Positions 34,946 through 44,983 of a DNA stretch of 64,000 nucleotides are shown here, piece after piece (the first letter of the stretch is position 1; each line of letters begins with the position of its first letter). Source of the DNA: Donghicola eburneus (GTDB taxonomy: Bacteria; Pseudomonadota; Alphaproteobacteria; Rhodobacterales; Rhodobacteraceae); contig NZ_FOXY01000002.1 of assembly GCF_900115865.1 (NCBI RefSeq), positions 62,001 through 126,000 on the forward strand, in the 5' to 3' direction. Under the pieces are notes generated by a model. That model worked only from the letters and a program-made list of their open reading frames with translations, was not told the origin of the DNA and did not search any database. A program made the translations under genes and the position numbers.

Positions 34946-35452
34946 CTATGCGCCTCTTGACGCAGAGGCAAGTGGGCCAGTCCAGTAGGCGACCTTGAGC
35001 CCCGAGAACAAGAACCAGACAAAGGCCACTATCCACAGGGCCCCTACAATCGCAACGCCGCTGCCGGGCGCGAGCCCTTCGGTCAGGCCATAGAGCAGCA
35101 AAAGCGGGACGGAGGCAAAAAAGCCCCAGAAGAGCGCGAGACGCGCGCCATAGGATTTTCCCTTACCGCCCACGATGCGGACGATCAGGTGCAGCAGTCC
35201 CGCCAGAATGTAGAATATAAGTGGCGCAAAGAAGACCCACGCCATCAGAGGACCGGTCAGGCTCTCGGTGAAATCCTGACCGTTCAGAAATGCCTCGCGC
35301 GAGATTTTGGGCCACTGCCCGACAAAGGTCAGACCGCACGCGGCGATCAGCCAGAACAGGGCGCGATCCTCTCGCTGGCCCATTGCGGACAGGCGCGTGA
35401 ACACCTGACCGGGGTTGCGATAGGTCGCGACCATATCCCGCGTGATCGACAT
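34946..35452 (-). CDS. YIP1-family membrane protein (second of the pair)
   Basis: A 168-residue protein with about four hydrophobic helices; the N-terminus TYRNPGQVFTRLSAMGQRED is typical of YIP1 proteins in Rhodobacteraceae. Its ATG overlaps the sufD stop by one base, so it is translationally coupled to sufD. It is a distant paralogue of its neighbour; role unknown. Confidence 0.8.
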   Translation of the reverse strand: MSITRDMVATYRNPGQVFTRLSAMGQREDRALFWLIAACGLTFVGQWPKISREAFLNGQDFTESLTGPLMAWVFFAPLIFYILAGLLHLIVRIVGGKGKSYGARLALFWGFFASVPLLLLYGLTEGLAPGSGVAIVGALWIVAFVWFLFSGLKVAYWTGPLASASRGA

Positions 35453-36759
35453 CAGAGATCGTCTTCCAGATCCAGCCAGAGGCGGATGCGGCGCAGGATG
35501 GCCTCGCGCAGCTCTTCGGATTCGATCTCGTCCACTGCTTCGGCAAGGAATGCCAGAACCATCAGGTCCTGTGCCTTGCGGTGCGGGATGCCGCGGGCGC
35601 GCAGATAGTACAGCGCATCCTCGTCAATCGCACCCGAAGTCGAGCCGTGCGAACACGCCACGTCATCGGCATAGATTTCCAGCTCGGGCTTGGCGAGGAA
35701 CTGGCTGTCCTCGTCCAGAAGCAGCGACTGGCTGATCTGATAGCCGTCGGTTTTCTGAGCGCCCTGCTTTACCAAGATTTTGCCCTGGAACACGCCGGTC
35801 GCACCGTTCGACAGCACCTTCTTGAACACCTGACGACTTTCGCAGTTCACGGCGTCATGGGTGATAAAGATGGTGTCGTCCTGATGCACGTCCTTGCCGT
35901 CCGCCATCAGCGCGCCTGCCACGTGGGCAATCGCATCGTCGCCGGTCAGCTCCATGATGCACTCGTTGCGAGTCATCTTGCCGTTCGGAGTCAGGGTGAA
36001 CGACTTAAAGGTGCTTTCGGTGCCCAGACGCGCGAACATATGGGTGACCAACTGACGTTCCTGATCGCGGCCTTGGCTGCGCACGTGGTGGAACGCTGCG
36101 GTGTCTGCGATCGCAGCTTCGGTCACGGTATTGGCGCGTGCGCCAGCAGCGCCGGTTTCCAACAGGGTCACGGATGCGCCCTCTTCAACCTTCACCACGT
36201 GGTGCAAAACCGCGTCAGAGGTGTCAGAGCTGCGCTCGTAGACAACGTGGATCGGCTTGGCCGCCGCGCCAGTGGCACGGATCACCAGACCATCGGTCGC
36301 ATAAGCCGTGTTCAGAGCCGCGAGCGGACGCTCGACAGGGTCCTGCCCTGCGGTTTCCAGTGCGCCGTAGATGTCCTTGGCCCAGTGGATATCCGCCTGT
36401 GCGGCGTCGGCCAAGCGGCTGATTTCCACACCGTCCAGCGCCAGATCGTCGGACGCATCCGCATCAAAGGCGCCATCTCGGAAAACAACGGTCAGAACGT
36501 CCACGCCCTCGAACACCTGCGTGCCAGCATCATCAGTCAGCGCCGCAGCAACCGGCTCGGCTGATGTGAACGCGTCGGGGCGGGTGTATTTCCAGTATTC
36601 GTCGCGGCGGATGGGCAGACCCATCGCGTCCAGACGACCAGCGGCATCTTTGCGGGCAGCGGTGATCCACTCGCCACCTTCGGGCATCGACAAGGCGGGC
36701 TGGCGCGCGGCCAGAGCGTCCTGTTTCTGCTGCTTCAGCTGTGCACGTTTGATCGCCAT
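35452..36759 (-). CDS. sufD: Fe-S cluster assembly protein SufD
   Basis: SufD is the partner of SufB in the SufBCD scaffold that builds Fe-S clusters. The 435-residue protein ends with the family beta-helix core (SNGATGVFQGKILVKQGAQKT, ACSHGSTSGAIDEDALYYLRARG), including the conserved His in CSHGST. Its start overlaps the sufC stop by one base. Confidence 0.95.
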   Translation of the reverse strand: MAIKRAQLKQQKQDALAARQPALSMPEGGEWITAARKDAAGRLDAMGLPIRRDEYWKYTRPDAFTSAEPVAAALTDDAGTQVFEGVDVLTVVFRDGAFDADASDDLALDGVEISRLADAAQADIHWAKDIYGALETAGQDPVERPLAALNTAYATDGLVIRATGAAAKPIHVVYERSSDTSDAVLHHVVKVEEGASVTLLETGAAGARANTVTEAAIADTAAFHHVRSQGRDQERQLVTHMFARLGTESTFKSFTLTPNGKMTRNECIMELTGDDAIAHVAGALMADGKDVHQDDTIFITHDAVNCESRQVFKKVLSNGATGVFQGKILVKQGAQKTDGYQISQSLLLDEDSQFLAKPELEIYADDVACSHGSTSGAIDEDALYYLRARGIPHRKAQDLMVLAFLAEAVDEIESEELREAILRRIRLWLDLEDDL

Positions 36760-37514
36760 TACGCGTTCTCCGCCAGCAGGTCTGCGTAGCCGTTCTTTTC
36801 AACTTCCAGCGCCAGCTCAGGGCCACCGGTCTTGATGATGCGGCCGTCTGCCATGATGTGCACGACATCAGGTACGATGTGGTCCAGCAAACGCTGGTAG
36901 TGGGTGATCACAAGAAACGAGCGGCCTTCGTCGCGGAGGGCGTTCACGCCGTCCGACACCAGCTTCATGGCGTCCACGTCCAGACCCGAGTCAGTCTCGT
37001 CGAGGATGCACATCTTGGGCTCCAGAACCGCCATCTGCAGGATCTCGTTGCGCTTTTTCTCGCCGCCCGAGAAACCCATGTTCACAGGGCGCTTCAGCAT
37101 GTCCGCATCGATCTTCAGCGACTTTGCTTTTTCACGCACCATCTTCAGGAAGTCGGTCGCCGACATTTCCTCTTCGCCGCGCGCCTTACGCTGTGCATTC
37201 AGAGCGGTGCGCAGGAATGTCATGTTCGACACGCCGGGGATTTCCACGGGGTATTGGAACGCCAGGAACAGGCCTTCGGCGGCGCGCTCTTCGGTTTCCG
37301 CTTCCAGTAGATCAAAGCCGTCCATGGTGGCCGAACCGTCGGTCACTTCGTAGCCATCGCGGCCCGACAAAACGTAGCTCAGGGTCGATTTACCCGAGCC
37401 GTTGGGGCCCATGATCGCGTGGACTTTGCCGGTTTCGACAGTCAGGTTCAGACCCTTCAGGATCTGCTTGTCCTCGTCTTCAAGTTTGACGTGCAGGTTT
37501 TTGATTTCCAGCAT
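36759..37514 (-). CDS. sufC: Fe-S cluster assembly ATPase SufC
   Basis: SufC is the ABC-type ATPase that drives conformational change in SufBD. The 251-residue protein has Walker A GPNGSGKST, the SufC-specific signature FSGGEKKRNEI, and Walker B CILDETDSGLD. It is coupled to sufD by a one-base overlap and lies 24 bases after the ybjQ-like gene. Confidence 0.97.
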   Translation of the reverse strand: MLEIKNLHVKLEDEDKQILKGLNLTVETGKVHAIMGPNGSGKSTLSYVLSGRDGYEVTDGSATMDGFDLLEAETEERAAEGLFLAFQYPVEIPGVSNMTFLRTALNAQRKARGEEEMSATDFLKMVREKAKSLKIDADMLKRPVNMGFSGGEKKRNEILQMAVLEPKMCILDETDSGLDVDAMKLVSDGVNALRDEGRSFLVITHYQRLLDHIVPDVVHIMADGRIIKTGGPELALEVEKNGYADLLAENA

Positions 37515-37538
37515 ATTTTCGTTCCTTTTCAGGTCAGA

Positions 37539-37850
37539 TCAGCCCAGCACCACGGCGGTGCCCGAGGCCGAGACCATCAGCATGTTGTTGATTACTTCGT
37601 AGTCCAGATCGACGCCGACAACGGCGGTCGCGCCCACAGCGGCGGCGCGCTCTTCCAGCTCTTTCAGAGCGGTTTCGCGAGCCTCAGCGAGGCTTGCCTC
37701 ATAGGCACCGGACCGTCCCCCGATGATGTCGGTGATGCCCGCGAACAGATCGCGAAACACGTTGGCACCTAGAATAGCCTCGCCCGTGACGATGCCACGG
37801 TATTCGGCGATCTGGTACCCTTCGACGGTAGGGGTGGTGGTGACGATCAT
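37539..37850 (-). CDS. YbjQ/DUF74-family heavy-metal-binding-domain protein
   Basis: A 103-residue cytoplasmic protein of the YbjQ family, which forms pentameric rings of unknown function. Landmarks are the [18 protein letters not shown] lead, [17 protein letters not shown] and the [11 protein letters not shown] strand. ATG 37850 has AAAGGA seven bases upstream; the longer frame from 37886 is not used. It is inserted between sufB and sufC in the suf operon. Confidence 0.88.
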   Translation of the reverse strand: MIVTTTPTVEGYQIAEYRGIVTGEAILGANVFRDLFAGITDIIGGRSGAYEASLAEARETALKELEERAAAVGATAVVGVDLDYEVINNMLMVSASGTAVVLG

Positions 37851-37898
37851 TGGACGTTCCTTTGTGGGATGCGAAGGGGGCAACATGCCCCCACCAGA

Positions 37899-39419
<1,521 letters not shown>

Positions 39420-39445
39420 TGGCGTCCCTCCTGTTCACATCTCGT

Positions 39446-40489
39446 TCACGCCCCACGGGCGCGAAATTTCTTGAACTGCTTGCGCCAAGCATCGGCAAAG
39501 CGCAGCACGTCCTCTTCCGTCACGTCCGGCCCCAAGCTGATGCGGATCGCTCCGCTGGCTGTGGCCTCATCAAATCCCATGGCGGTCAAGACGCGGCTCG
39601 CGCGTACTTTTCCGCTGGAGCAAGCAGACCCGGCACTGATCGCAAAACCCGCCAAATCCATCTGCATGACTTGCGTCTCACCCTTCCATCCGGGCACCGC
39701 CACCACTGTGGTGTTCGGCAGGCGTTCAGCGCCTTTCCCGACAAAAATAGGCAACTCCGAGTCATCTTCCAGAGCGTTTTCTAGAATATTTCTAATTTCC
39801 GCAACCCGTTCCCAAACGCCATCCGCCAGATCGCGGGCGGCCGCCTGAGCGGCGGCCCCAAAACCCACCATCCCGATGACGTTTTCGGTGCCCGACCGGC
39901 GGCCCATTTCCTGACCCCCGCCTTTGATCCGGCTCTCCACATCCAGGCCCCGGCGCAAGACCAAAGCCCCAATGCCCTTTGGCCCACCAAGCTTGTGCGC
40001 GGACACCAGCCCCATCTGCGCCCCGCTCCAATTGAATGCGAACGGCACCTTGCCAAAGGCTTGCGTCATGTCGCTAACCGCCAGCCCTTCTGGCAATTTC
40101 TGCAAGACTCCGGTTTCACTATTCGCCAACTGCAACGTCGCCGCGGCGGGGTTCTCAACAGTCACACTCCCCAGAGGGTCCACCGACAACTCATCCGTAA
40201 CCCACGCTGACACAGCGTCATGCTCGACAGCAGCCCCCTGCAACCCGCGCCCTGCGCAGGCCAGAGCCGCCGCCTCTGTCGCGCCAGAGGTAAAGACAAC
40301 ATCTGCCCCTTCCGCCCCCAGCGCCTCTGCAACTTGTGCCCTTGCCGTCTCAACCAAAGCCTTCGCAGCACGCCCCTCGGCATGCACGCTGGAGGGATTG
40401 CCCACCACATCCATGGCCGCAATCATTGCCGCCTTGGCCTCCGCCCGCAAAGGCGTGGACGCATTCCAATCCAGATAAACGCGCTTCAC
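39446..40489 (-). CDS. IscS/NifS-like cysteine desulfurase
   Basis: A 347-residue group-I cysteine desulfurase. PLP Lys is in VSAHKLGGPKG and the flexible catalytic loop is SAGSACSSGKVRAS. The start is GTG 40489, with AAGAAGGA eight bases upstream. It lies between iscR and sufB and so is the second desulfurase of the operon, besides SufS; in alphaproteobacterial suf operons this combination is frequent. It may supply sulfur to SufBCD or to tRNA thiolation. Shorter than E. coli IscS (404), with a shortened middle. Confidence 0.9.
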   Translation of the reverse strand: MKRVYLDWNASTPLRAEAKAAMIAAMDVVGNPSSVHAEGRAAKALVETARAQVAEALGAEGADVVFTSGATEAAALACAGRGLQGAAVEHDAVSAWVTDELSVDPLGSVTVENPAAATLQLANSETGVLQKLPEGLAVSDMTQAFGKVPFAFNWSGAQMGLVSAHKLGGPKGIGALVLRRGLDVESRIKGGGQEMGRRSGTENVIGMVGFGAAAQAAARDLADGVWERVAEIRNILENALEDDSELPIFVGKGAERLPNTTVVAVPGWKGETQVMQMDLAGFAISAGSACSSGKVRASRVLTAMGFDEATASGAIRISLGPDVTEEDVLRFADAWRKQFKKFRARGA

Positions 40490-40501
40490 AGCACAGGTCC
40501 T

Positions 40502-40560
40502 TCTTTTTGCTTAAAATACTCCGGGGGAGTCGCGCAGCGACGGGGGCAGCGCCCCCACCC
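40502..40560 (-). repeat. REP-like palindromic intergenic element
   Basis: On the minus strand this reads as three successive small palindromes: GGGGGC-GCT-GCCCCC, GTCGC-TGC-GCGAC and CTCCCCCGGAG, ending in GTATTTTAAG. Strings of this type recur between genes in many Rhodobacteraceae genomes. Here it fills the gap between iscR and the desulfurase gene, so it would be in the leader of the downstream suf genes and could act as an mRNA stabiliser or partial terminator. Confidence 0.55.
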
Positions 40561-40565
40561 ACGCT

Positions 40566-41024
40566 TCATTCATCCACCACAGCAAACAGGCTCGGCACCG
40601 CCGGACAGGGCGCCAACTGGTTCTTGATCACATCCTTCAAACTCGCCTGATGCAAGAAGACGTACACATGGGCGCTCAACCCTTCCCAAAGCCGGTTGGA
40701 CAGCGATTGCGCCCGCGAGCCAGACAACCCACCAGAGGCCCCTGCCCCTTTATGCATGGCGCTCACAGTTTCGTCGACGGCTCCCAAAATCTCGGACACG
40801 CGGATCTCTGCCGAGGGGCGCGCCAGACGATATCCACCACCCGGACCGCGCACGGATTCAACCAGCCCGCTGCGGCGCAGTTTAACAAAGAGTTGCTCCA
40901 GATAGGGCAGCGAGATGTCCTGACGCTTCGAGATTTCACCCAATGTCACCAGGTGGTCTTCGGGCTGCAGAGCCAGATCCACCAGTGCAACCATTGCGTA
41001 ACGACCTTTGGTACTCAGTTTCAT
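40566..41024 (-). CDS. iscR: Rrf2-family Fe-S regulator IscR
   Basis: A 152-residue Rrf2 winged-helix protein that leads and probably represses the suf operon according to Fe-S status. ATG 41024 has GGGGGA four bases upstream; longer frames lack support. The DNA-binding part (MKLSTKGRYAMVALVDLA, RQDISLPYLEQLFVKLRRSGL) is canonical. The usual three cysteine ligands near 92-104 are absent: the region reads HKGAGASGGLSGSRAQS. The only cysteine is Cys140. IscR of Rhodobacter sphaeroides is likewise reported to bind its cluster with unusual ligands, so this is the Rhodobacteraceae type and not a decayed gene. Confidence 0.9.
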   Translation of the reverse strand: MKLSTKGRYAMVALVDLALQPEDHLVTLGEISKRQDISLPYLEQLFVKLRRSGLVESVRGPGGGYRLARPSAEIRVSEILGAVDETVSAMHKGAGASGGLSGSRAQSLSNRLWEGLSAHVYVFLHQASLKDVIKNQLAPCPAVPSLFAVVDE

Positions 41025-41108
41025 TTCGTCCCCCCGACGGCGAATAGATTGACGTTCGCGCCCGCAAGCCCTAAATCGCTTACACCTTCCCGTCCACACC
41101 GACGGTAA

Positions 41109-41125
41109 TTTAGAATCCTTCTAAG
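41109..41125. promoter_or_regulatory. Irr/ICE-type iron control box upstream of iscR-suf
   Basis: TTAGAA-TCC-TTCTAA (41110-41124) is a perfect palindrome within TTTAGAATCCTTCTAAG, close to the ICE consensus TTTAGAAnnnTTCTAAA bound by the iron regulator Irr in alphaproteobacteria. It sits 85 bases upstream of the iscR start, in the divergent gap with the alpha/beta hydrolase gene, so it may control either side. Confidence 0.7.
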
Positions 41126-41185
41126 GTGGCTGATCGTTTTCGTCAAGAATTCGCCGCCCAATTTGTTCAGGAGAGCGCCAAGTAC

Positions 41186-41839
41186 ATGCCCGAGGTCATT
41201 TTTCCAGGACCCGAAGGCCGCCTCGAAGGCCGCTATCACCCCCAAAAAGACCGTGACGCCCCGATCGCCATCGTGCTTCATCCCCACCCGCAATTCGGCG
41301 GCACGATGAACAACAAGGTCGTCTACAACCTGCACTATGCGTTCTACAACATGGGCTTCACCGTGTTGCGGTTCAACTTCCGTGGCGTCGGCCGCAGCCA
41401 GGGCGAATACGACCAGGGCGTAGGCGAGTTGTCGGATGCGGCATCGGCGCTGGACTACCTGCAGTCGATGAACTCCAACTCCAAGCATTGCTGGGTCGCT
41501 GGCTTCAGCTTTGGCGCTTGGATCGGCATGCAGCTTTTGATGCGCCGCCCCGAGATCACAGGATTTGTCTCTGTTGCGCCGCCGGCGAACATGTACGACT
41601 TCAGCTTCCTGGCGCCCTGCCCCAGTTCTGGCCTGATCATCAACGGCGGTGCTGACCGAGTTGCGCCGCCTGCGGACACCGTTTCACTGGTCAAAAAGCT
41701 TCAAGAGCAAAAAGGCATCACGATCACCCACGAGGAAATGCCCGGTGCCGGTCACTTCTTCGAGGAGCCGAACATGGAGCCGATGATCGACACCGTGTCG
41801 ACTTATGTGAAGCGTCGCCTGACCGAGAACAGCCGCTAA
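41186..41839 (+). CDS. Alpha/beta hydrolase (YbhF/CinA-neighbour type, serine-hydrolase fold)
   Basis: A 217-residue alpha/beta hydrolase. The oxyanion-hole region is LHPHPQFGGTMNNKVV, the nucleophile elbow is GFSFGAW with Ser as nucleophile, Asp is in INGGADRVAPP and His in GAGHFFEE. The substrate is unknown. ATG 41186 follows AGGAGAG by about 11 bases; the in-frame GTG at 41126 would begin at the edge of the iron box. It is divergent from iscR and starts a run with a small gene and an HD phosphohydrolase. Confidence 0.87.
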   Translation: MPEVIFPGPEGRLEGRYHPQKDRDAPIAIVLHPHPQFGGTMNNKVVYNLHYAFYNMGFTVLRFNFRGVGRSQGEYDQGVGELSDAASALDYLQSMNSNSKHCWVAGFSFGAWIGMQLLMRRPEITGFVSVAPPANMYDFSFLAPCPSSGLIINGGADRVAPPADTVSLVKKLQEQKGITITHEEMPGAGHFFEEPNMEPMIDTVSTYVKRRLTENSR

Positions 41840-41842
41840 GTC

Positions 41843-42061
41843 ATGGGGATCACCGAAGATCTGGCCGACAAGCTGGCCCAAGACGTGATCGCTGCCATGG
41901 AAAAGCTTGGCGATGATCGCCTGCCGGACGAGGTTGCCGATGTGATCGGCGCCACCTCTCCCACCACCGAAGAGGCCTTCCGCACCGCTGTGCGCGTGCG
42001 GATCGCCGAGCAACGGGCCCGCAAATTCCTTGCCTCCAAACTCGGCGAGGAAGAAGCGTGA
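41843..42061 (+). CDS. Small hypothetical protein (72 aa)
   Basis: I do not recognise this family. The product is an acidic, wholly helical-looking soluble protein (GITEDLADKLAQDVIAAMEK ... RTAVRVRIAEQRARKFLASK) without cysteines or a signal. It lies three bases after the hydrolase stop and its TGA overlaps the GTG start of the HD gene, so it is embedded in an operon and very likely expressed. Confidence 0.75.
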   Translation: MGITEDLADKLAQDVIAAMEKLGDDRLPDEVADVIGATSPTTEEAFRTAVRVRIAEQRARKFLASKLGEEEA

Positions 42062-42645
42062 GCGCAGATCGGATTTCGGCCCAACTCGCGTTTCTAACAG
42101 AGGCGGATCGGCTGAAATCCATCGACCGCGCGACCACCCTGTGCGACGCATCGCGCCGCGAAAACTCTGCAGAACATAGCTGGCACATCGCGCTGTACGC
42201 GCTGACCATGGCCGAGCACGCGTCGCGCCCCGTTAACGTGGGCCGCGTGATCCAGATGCTGCTGCTCCACGATATCGTCGAGATTGATGCCGGTGACGCA
42301 CCAATCCACGGCAGCCCCGATCCCGACCTGCAAGCCGCCAAGGAACAGGCCGCCGCCGACCGCATCTTTGGCCTGCTGCCTGCCGACCAGCGCGATGCCT
42401 TCCGCGCGATTTGGGAGGAGTTCGAGGCCGCCGAAACCGACGACGCGATCTTTGCCAAATCCATCGACCGCGTGCAGCCCGTGATCGCGAACCTCGAAAC
42501 CGGCGGCGGCACATGGCCCGAATACAACGTCACCCCAGAGCAGCTGGAGACCCGCGTTGGCGTCAAAGTCAAACGCGGTGCTCCCGCGATTTGGGAAGCA
42601 CTGAAGGCGCGGATCGACCGCTGGTTCGCTGAAAACACAGGCTAG
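42058..42645 (+). CDS. HD-domain phosphohydrolase (YfbR-like 5'-nucleotidase)
   Basis: A 195-residue HD-superfamily metal-dependent phosphohydrolase. The ligands are visible: His40 (AEHSWH), His71-Asp72 (LLLHDIVEIDAGD) and Asp137 (KSIDRVQP). Relatives such as YfbR act on 5'-deoxynucleotides; exact substrate here unknown. The start is GTG 42058, overlapping the preceding stop (GTGA). Confidence 0.9.
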   Translation: MSADRISAQLAFLTEADRLKSIDRATTLCDASRRENSAEHSWHIALYALTMAEHASRPVNVGRVIQMLLLHDIVEIDAGDAPIHGSPDPDLQAAKEQAAADRIFGLLPADQRDAFRAIWEEFEAAETDDAIFAKSIDRVQPVIANLETGGGTWPEYNVTPEQLETRVGVKVKRGAPAIWEALKARIDRWFAENTG

Positions 42646-42716
42646 CGCCTGCCGCACTGCGGCTTTGCATGCACAGCATATAGACAGGTCAGCATCTCTG
42701 CCCTATATTGCAGGCT

Positions 42717-43340
42717 ATGCCAGCCTCCTATCATATCCCGCTGTCCCGTCAGAAACACTCGCTGATCGAGGACGTCCAAGGCCTATCCATCGGCCTGATC
42801 ACCACGTCGATCGGCCTGACATTCCTGACCTCGCTTGGCTTTATCACAGGCCAAACAGCGGGCTTGGCGTTGATCATCAGCTACCTGACCGACATCAGCT
42901 TTAGTTGGGTATTCTGGACGATCAACATCCCCTTTTACATCGTGGCGTGGTTCTACATGGGGCCCGAATTCACGATCAAATCCGCGATCAGCGTGACACT
43001 GCTGTCGGTGCTCATGGCGGTTGTGCCGGGCCTGATGCCCTTTGACGGGTTGAACCCTTGGTTCGGGACAGTAGCGTTTGGCGTACTGACCGGATTTGGC
43101 TTGCTGGGTGTCTTCCGCCACAAATCATCGCTCGGCGGACTGGGAGTTGTGGCCCTGATGGCCCAAGAGTTTCTGAACATCCGAGCGGGCTATGTGCAAC
43201 TGGGGTTCGACGCGATCCTGTTTGCCGTGGCGTTTTTCTTGTTTGACCCGCGCATCGTGCTGTTTTCGCTGTTCGGCGCTGTCATCCTGAACGGCGTTAT
43301 TGCCTTTAATCACCGGCGCGACCGTTATATCGCGGACTGA
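42717..43340 (+). CDS. YitT-family membrane protein (copy 1)
   Basis: A 207-residue membrane protein with about six hydrophobic helices and the family lead GLSIGLITTSIGLTFLTSLG, then GQTAGLALIISYLT. YitT proteins are of unknown transport role. ATG 42717 is used; a TTG nine bases earlier is possible. It stands 32 bases before a paralogue with the same layout, so the two are a tandem duplication. Confidence 0.85.
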   Translation: MPASYHIPLSRQKHSLIEDVQGLSIGLITTSIGLTFLTSLGFITGQTAGLALIISYLTDISFSWVFWTINIPFYIVAWFYMGPEFTIKSAISVTLLSVLMAVVPGLMPFDGLNPWFGTVAFGVLTGFGLLGVFRHKSSLGGLGVVALMAQEFLNIRAGYVQLGFDAILFAVAFFLFDPRIVLFSLFGAVILNGVIAFNHRRDRYIAD

Positions 43341-43371
43341 AATTTGATCCAAAAGACAGAAACGATGCGCC

Positions 43372-43983
43372 ATGGCAGAGCCACATCACTCGATTAACCA
43401 CACCCTCGCCGAAGATGCCCAAGCCTTTGCGCTGGGAACGACCATGTGTTCGCTCGGACTATTGATCCTGACCAATCTAGGGCTGATCACGGGACAAACG
43501 GCAGGCCTTGCCGTCTTGTTGAGTTACCTAACTGGCATGAAGTTCGGGGTGCTCTTCTTTTTGGTGAACATTCCGTTCTACATCCTCGCCTACATGCGGA
43601 TGGGCACACGCTTCACGATCAAGACGTTCATCGCGGTGGCCCTCTTGTCGGTCATTGCCGACCAGCTCCCCAACTTCGTCAAATTCAGCGAGATTGACCC
43701 ATTGGTGGGCACCTTGATCATGGCGGGCGTGACTGGGTTGGGTCTGATGGTCTTGTTCCGGCATGGCGCGTCCCTTGGCGGGATCGGCGTACTGGCGCTG
43801 TACCTGCAGGATAAAACCGGCTTTCGCGCGGGCCACACCCAGCTGATTTTTGACGCTTGCCTCTTTACGGTGGCGTTCTTTGTCCTGCCGCTGCCGATGG
43901 TGCTGTATAGTCTGCTTGGCGCGGTGATCGTGAACCTGATTATCGCCACCAATCACCGCAAAGACCGCTACGTCGCGCTCTAG
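43372..43983 (+). CDS. YitT-family membrane protein (copy 2)
   Basis: A 203-residue paralogue of the preceding gene (GLITGQTAGLAVLLSYLTG; SLGGIGVLALYLQDKTGFRAG; final NHRKDRYVAL matching NHRRDRYIAD in copy 1). Six hydrophobic helices. Its TAG overlaps the stop codon of the convergent amidotransferase gene by several bases, leaving no room for a terminator. Confidence 0.85.
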   Translation: MAEPHHSINHTLAEDAQAFALGTTMCSLGLLILTNLGLITGQTAGLAVLLSYLTGMKFGVLFFLVNIPFYILAYMRMGTRFTIKTFIAVALLSVIADQLPNFVKFSEIDPLVGTLIMAGVTGLGLMVLFRHGASLGGIGVLALYLQDKTGFRAGHTQLIFDACLFTVAFFVLPLPMVLYSLLGAVIVNLIIATNHRKDRYVAL

Positions 43984-44780
43984 GCGACTTTGTGCGCCCG
44001 GTGCAGATCGGGCGCAAAGCACGACCGTTCGACGCCATCCGCGCTAAAGCGCATCCAGCAGCCGGGCGGAACTTCGACCCAATCCGTCTCGTCAGTTTCC
44101 AGGGGTTCCGATACCACAGCCCAGCCGTTCCGCGTGTCGCTCCAGCGGTAGTACAGCGAGGGCGCCAGCGCGTCCGACGCATAGCGCACCGCATACAGGC
44201 TCTGCCCATCAGACAACGCAGCCGCCAGCCGCATGTGGGGCGTCGCGCCCTTTTCTTCGGACAGGATTTGCAGACGAGCGACCGAACGGAGCATCGCACC
44301 ATGGGGGTCGGCATCCAGCCCCTCATCCAAGGCAATCAGGAACAGCGCCTCGCTATCCGTCGCCCCTTTGCGGCTGTCATAGAGCGCGTTAGAAATCATC
44401 ATATCCGCGTCCTTGCGGATCATGCCAAAGCCCCCGACCTGCCCGTTGTGCATAAAGCTCCACTTGCCCACGGCGAACGGATGGCAGTTGTTGTGGCTGG
44501 TCGCGGTGCCGGTCGATGCCCGCACATGCGCCATGAACAGCCCCGACTTTACCTGATAGGCCAGCGACCGCAGGTTCGGGTCCGACCACGCCGGATGCAC
44601 ATCGCGGTACAAGCCCGGCTCTTCGCGTTCCCCGTACCACGCAAGCCCAAAACCATCCGCATTAATCGCAGTCTGGCACTGGGTCGCGCATTGGGACTGG
44701 TGAACGAGCGAATGCTTGGGGTCGGTCACGACCTCGGACAAGAAAATCGGCGCTCCGATATAGGCGGCCCAACGGCACAT
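43980..44780 (-). CDS. Class II glutamine amidotransferase (Ntn-hydrolase)
   Basis: A 266-residue Ntn hydrolase of the EgtC/YafJ type. The start is set by chemistry: the second residue, Cys2 in MCRWAAYIG, must be the N-terminal nucleophile after Met removal. GAGG lies eight bases before this ATG (44780). Family motifs are NADGFGLAWYG, FMAHVRASTGT, HNNCHPF and FMHNGQVGGF, and later TDSEALFLIAL. It could process a gamma-glutamyl compound; substrate not evident from neighbours (YitT pair, alaS). Confidence 0.9.
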   Translation of the reverse strand: MCRWAAYIGAPIFLSEVVTDPKHSLVHQSQCATQCQTAINADGFGLAWYGEREEPGLYRDVHPAWSDPNLRSLAYQVKSGLFMAHVRASTGTATSHNNCHPFAVGKWSFMHNGQVGGFGMIRKDADMMISNALYDSRKGATDSEALFLIALDEGLDADPHGAMLRSVARLQILSEEKGATPHMRLAAALSDGQSLYAVRYASDALAPSLYYRWSDTRNGWAVVSEPLETDETDWVEVPPGCWMRFSADGVERSCFAPDLHRAHKVA

Positions 44781-44983
44781 TGGCGTGTCCTCGATCTGTG
44801 GCGAATGCTGTGTTGCGGCATGCAATCTACAGGCCAGTTTCAACGGGGACAAGCAGCACCAAAGACCCCCGCCCCGATCCTATCCCTTTTACACATTCCA
44901 ATCGCGGCGGCCTTATGGACAAGCCCCCTTTGCGTGGGTAGACATTCGTGACGCTTGGCCCACGCCAGAACGAAAGAGACGAC

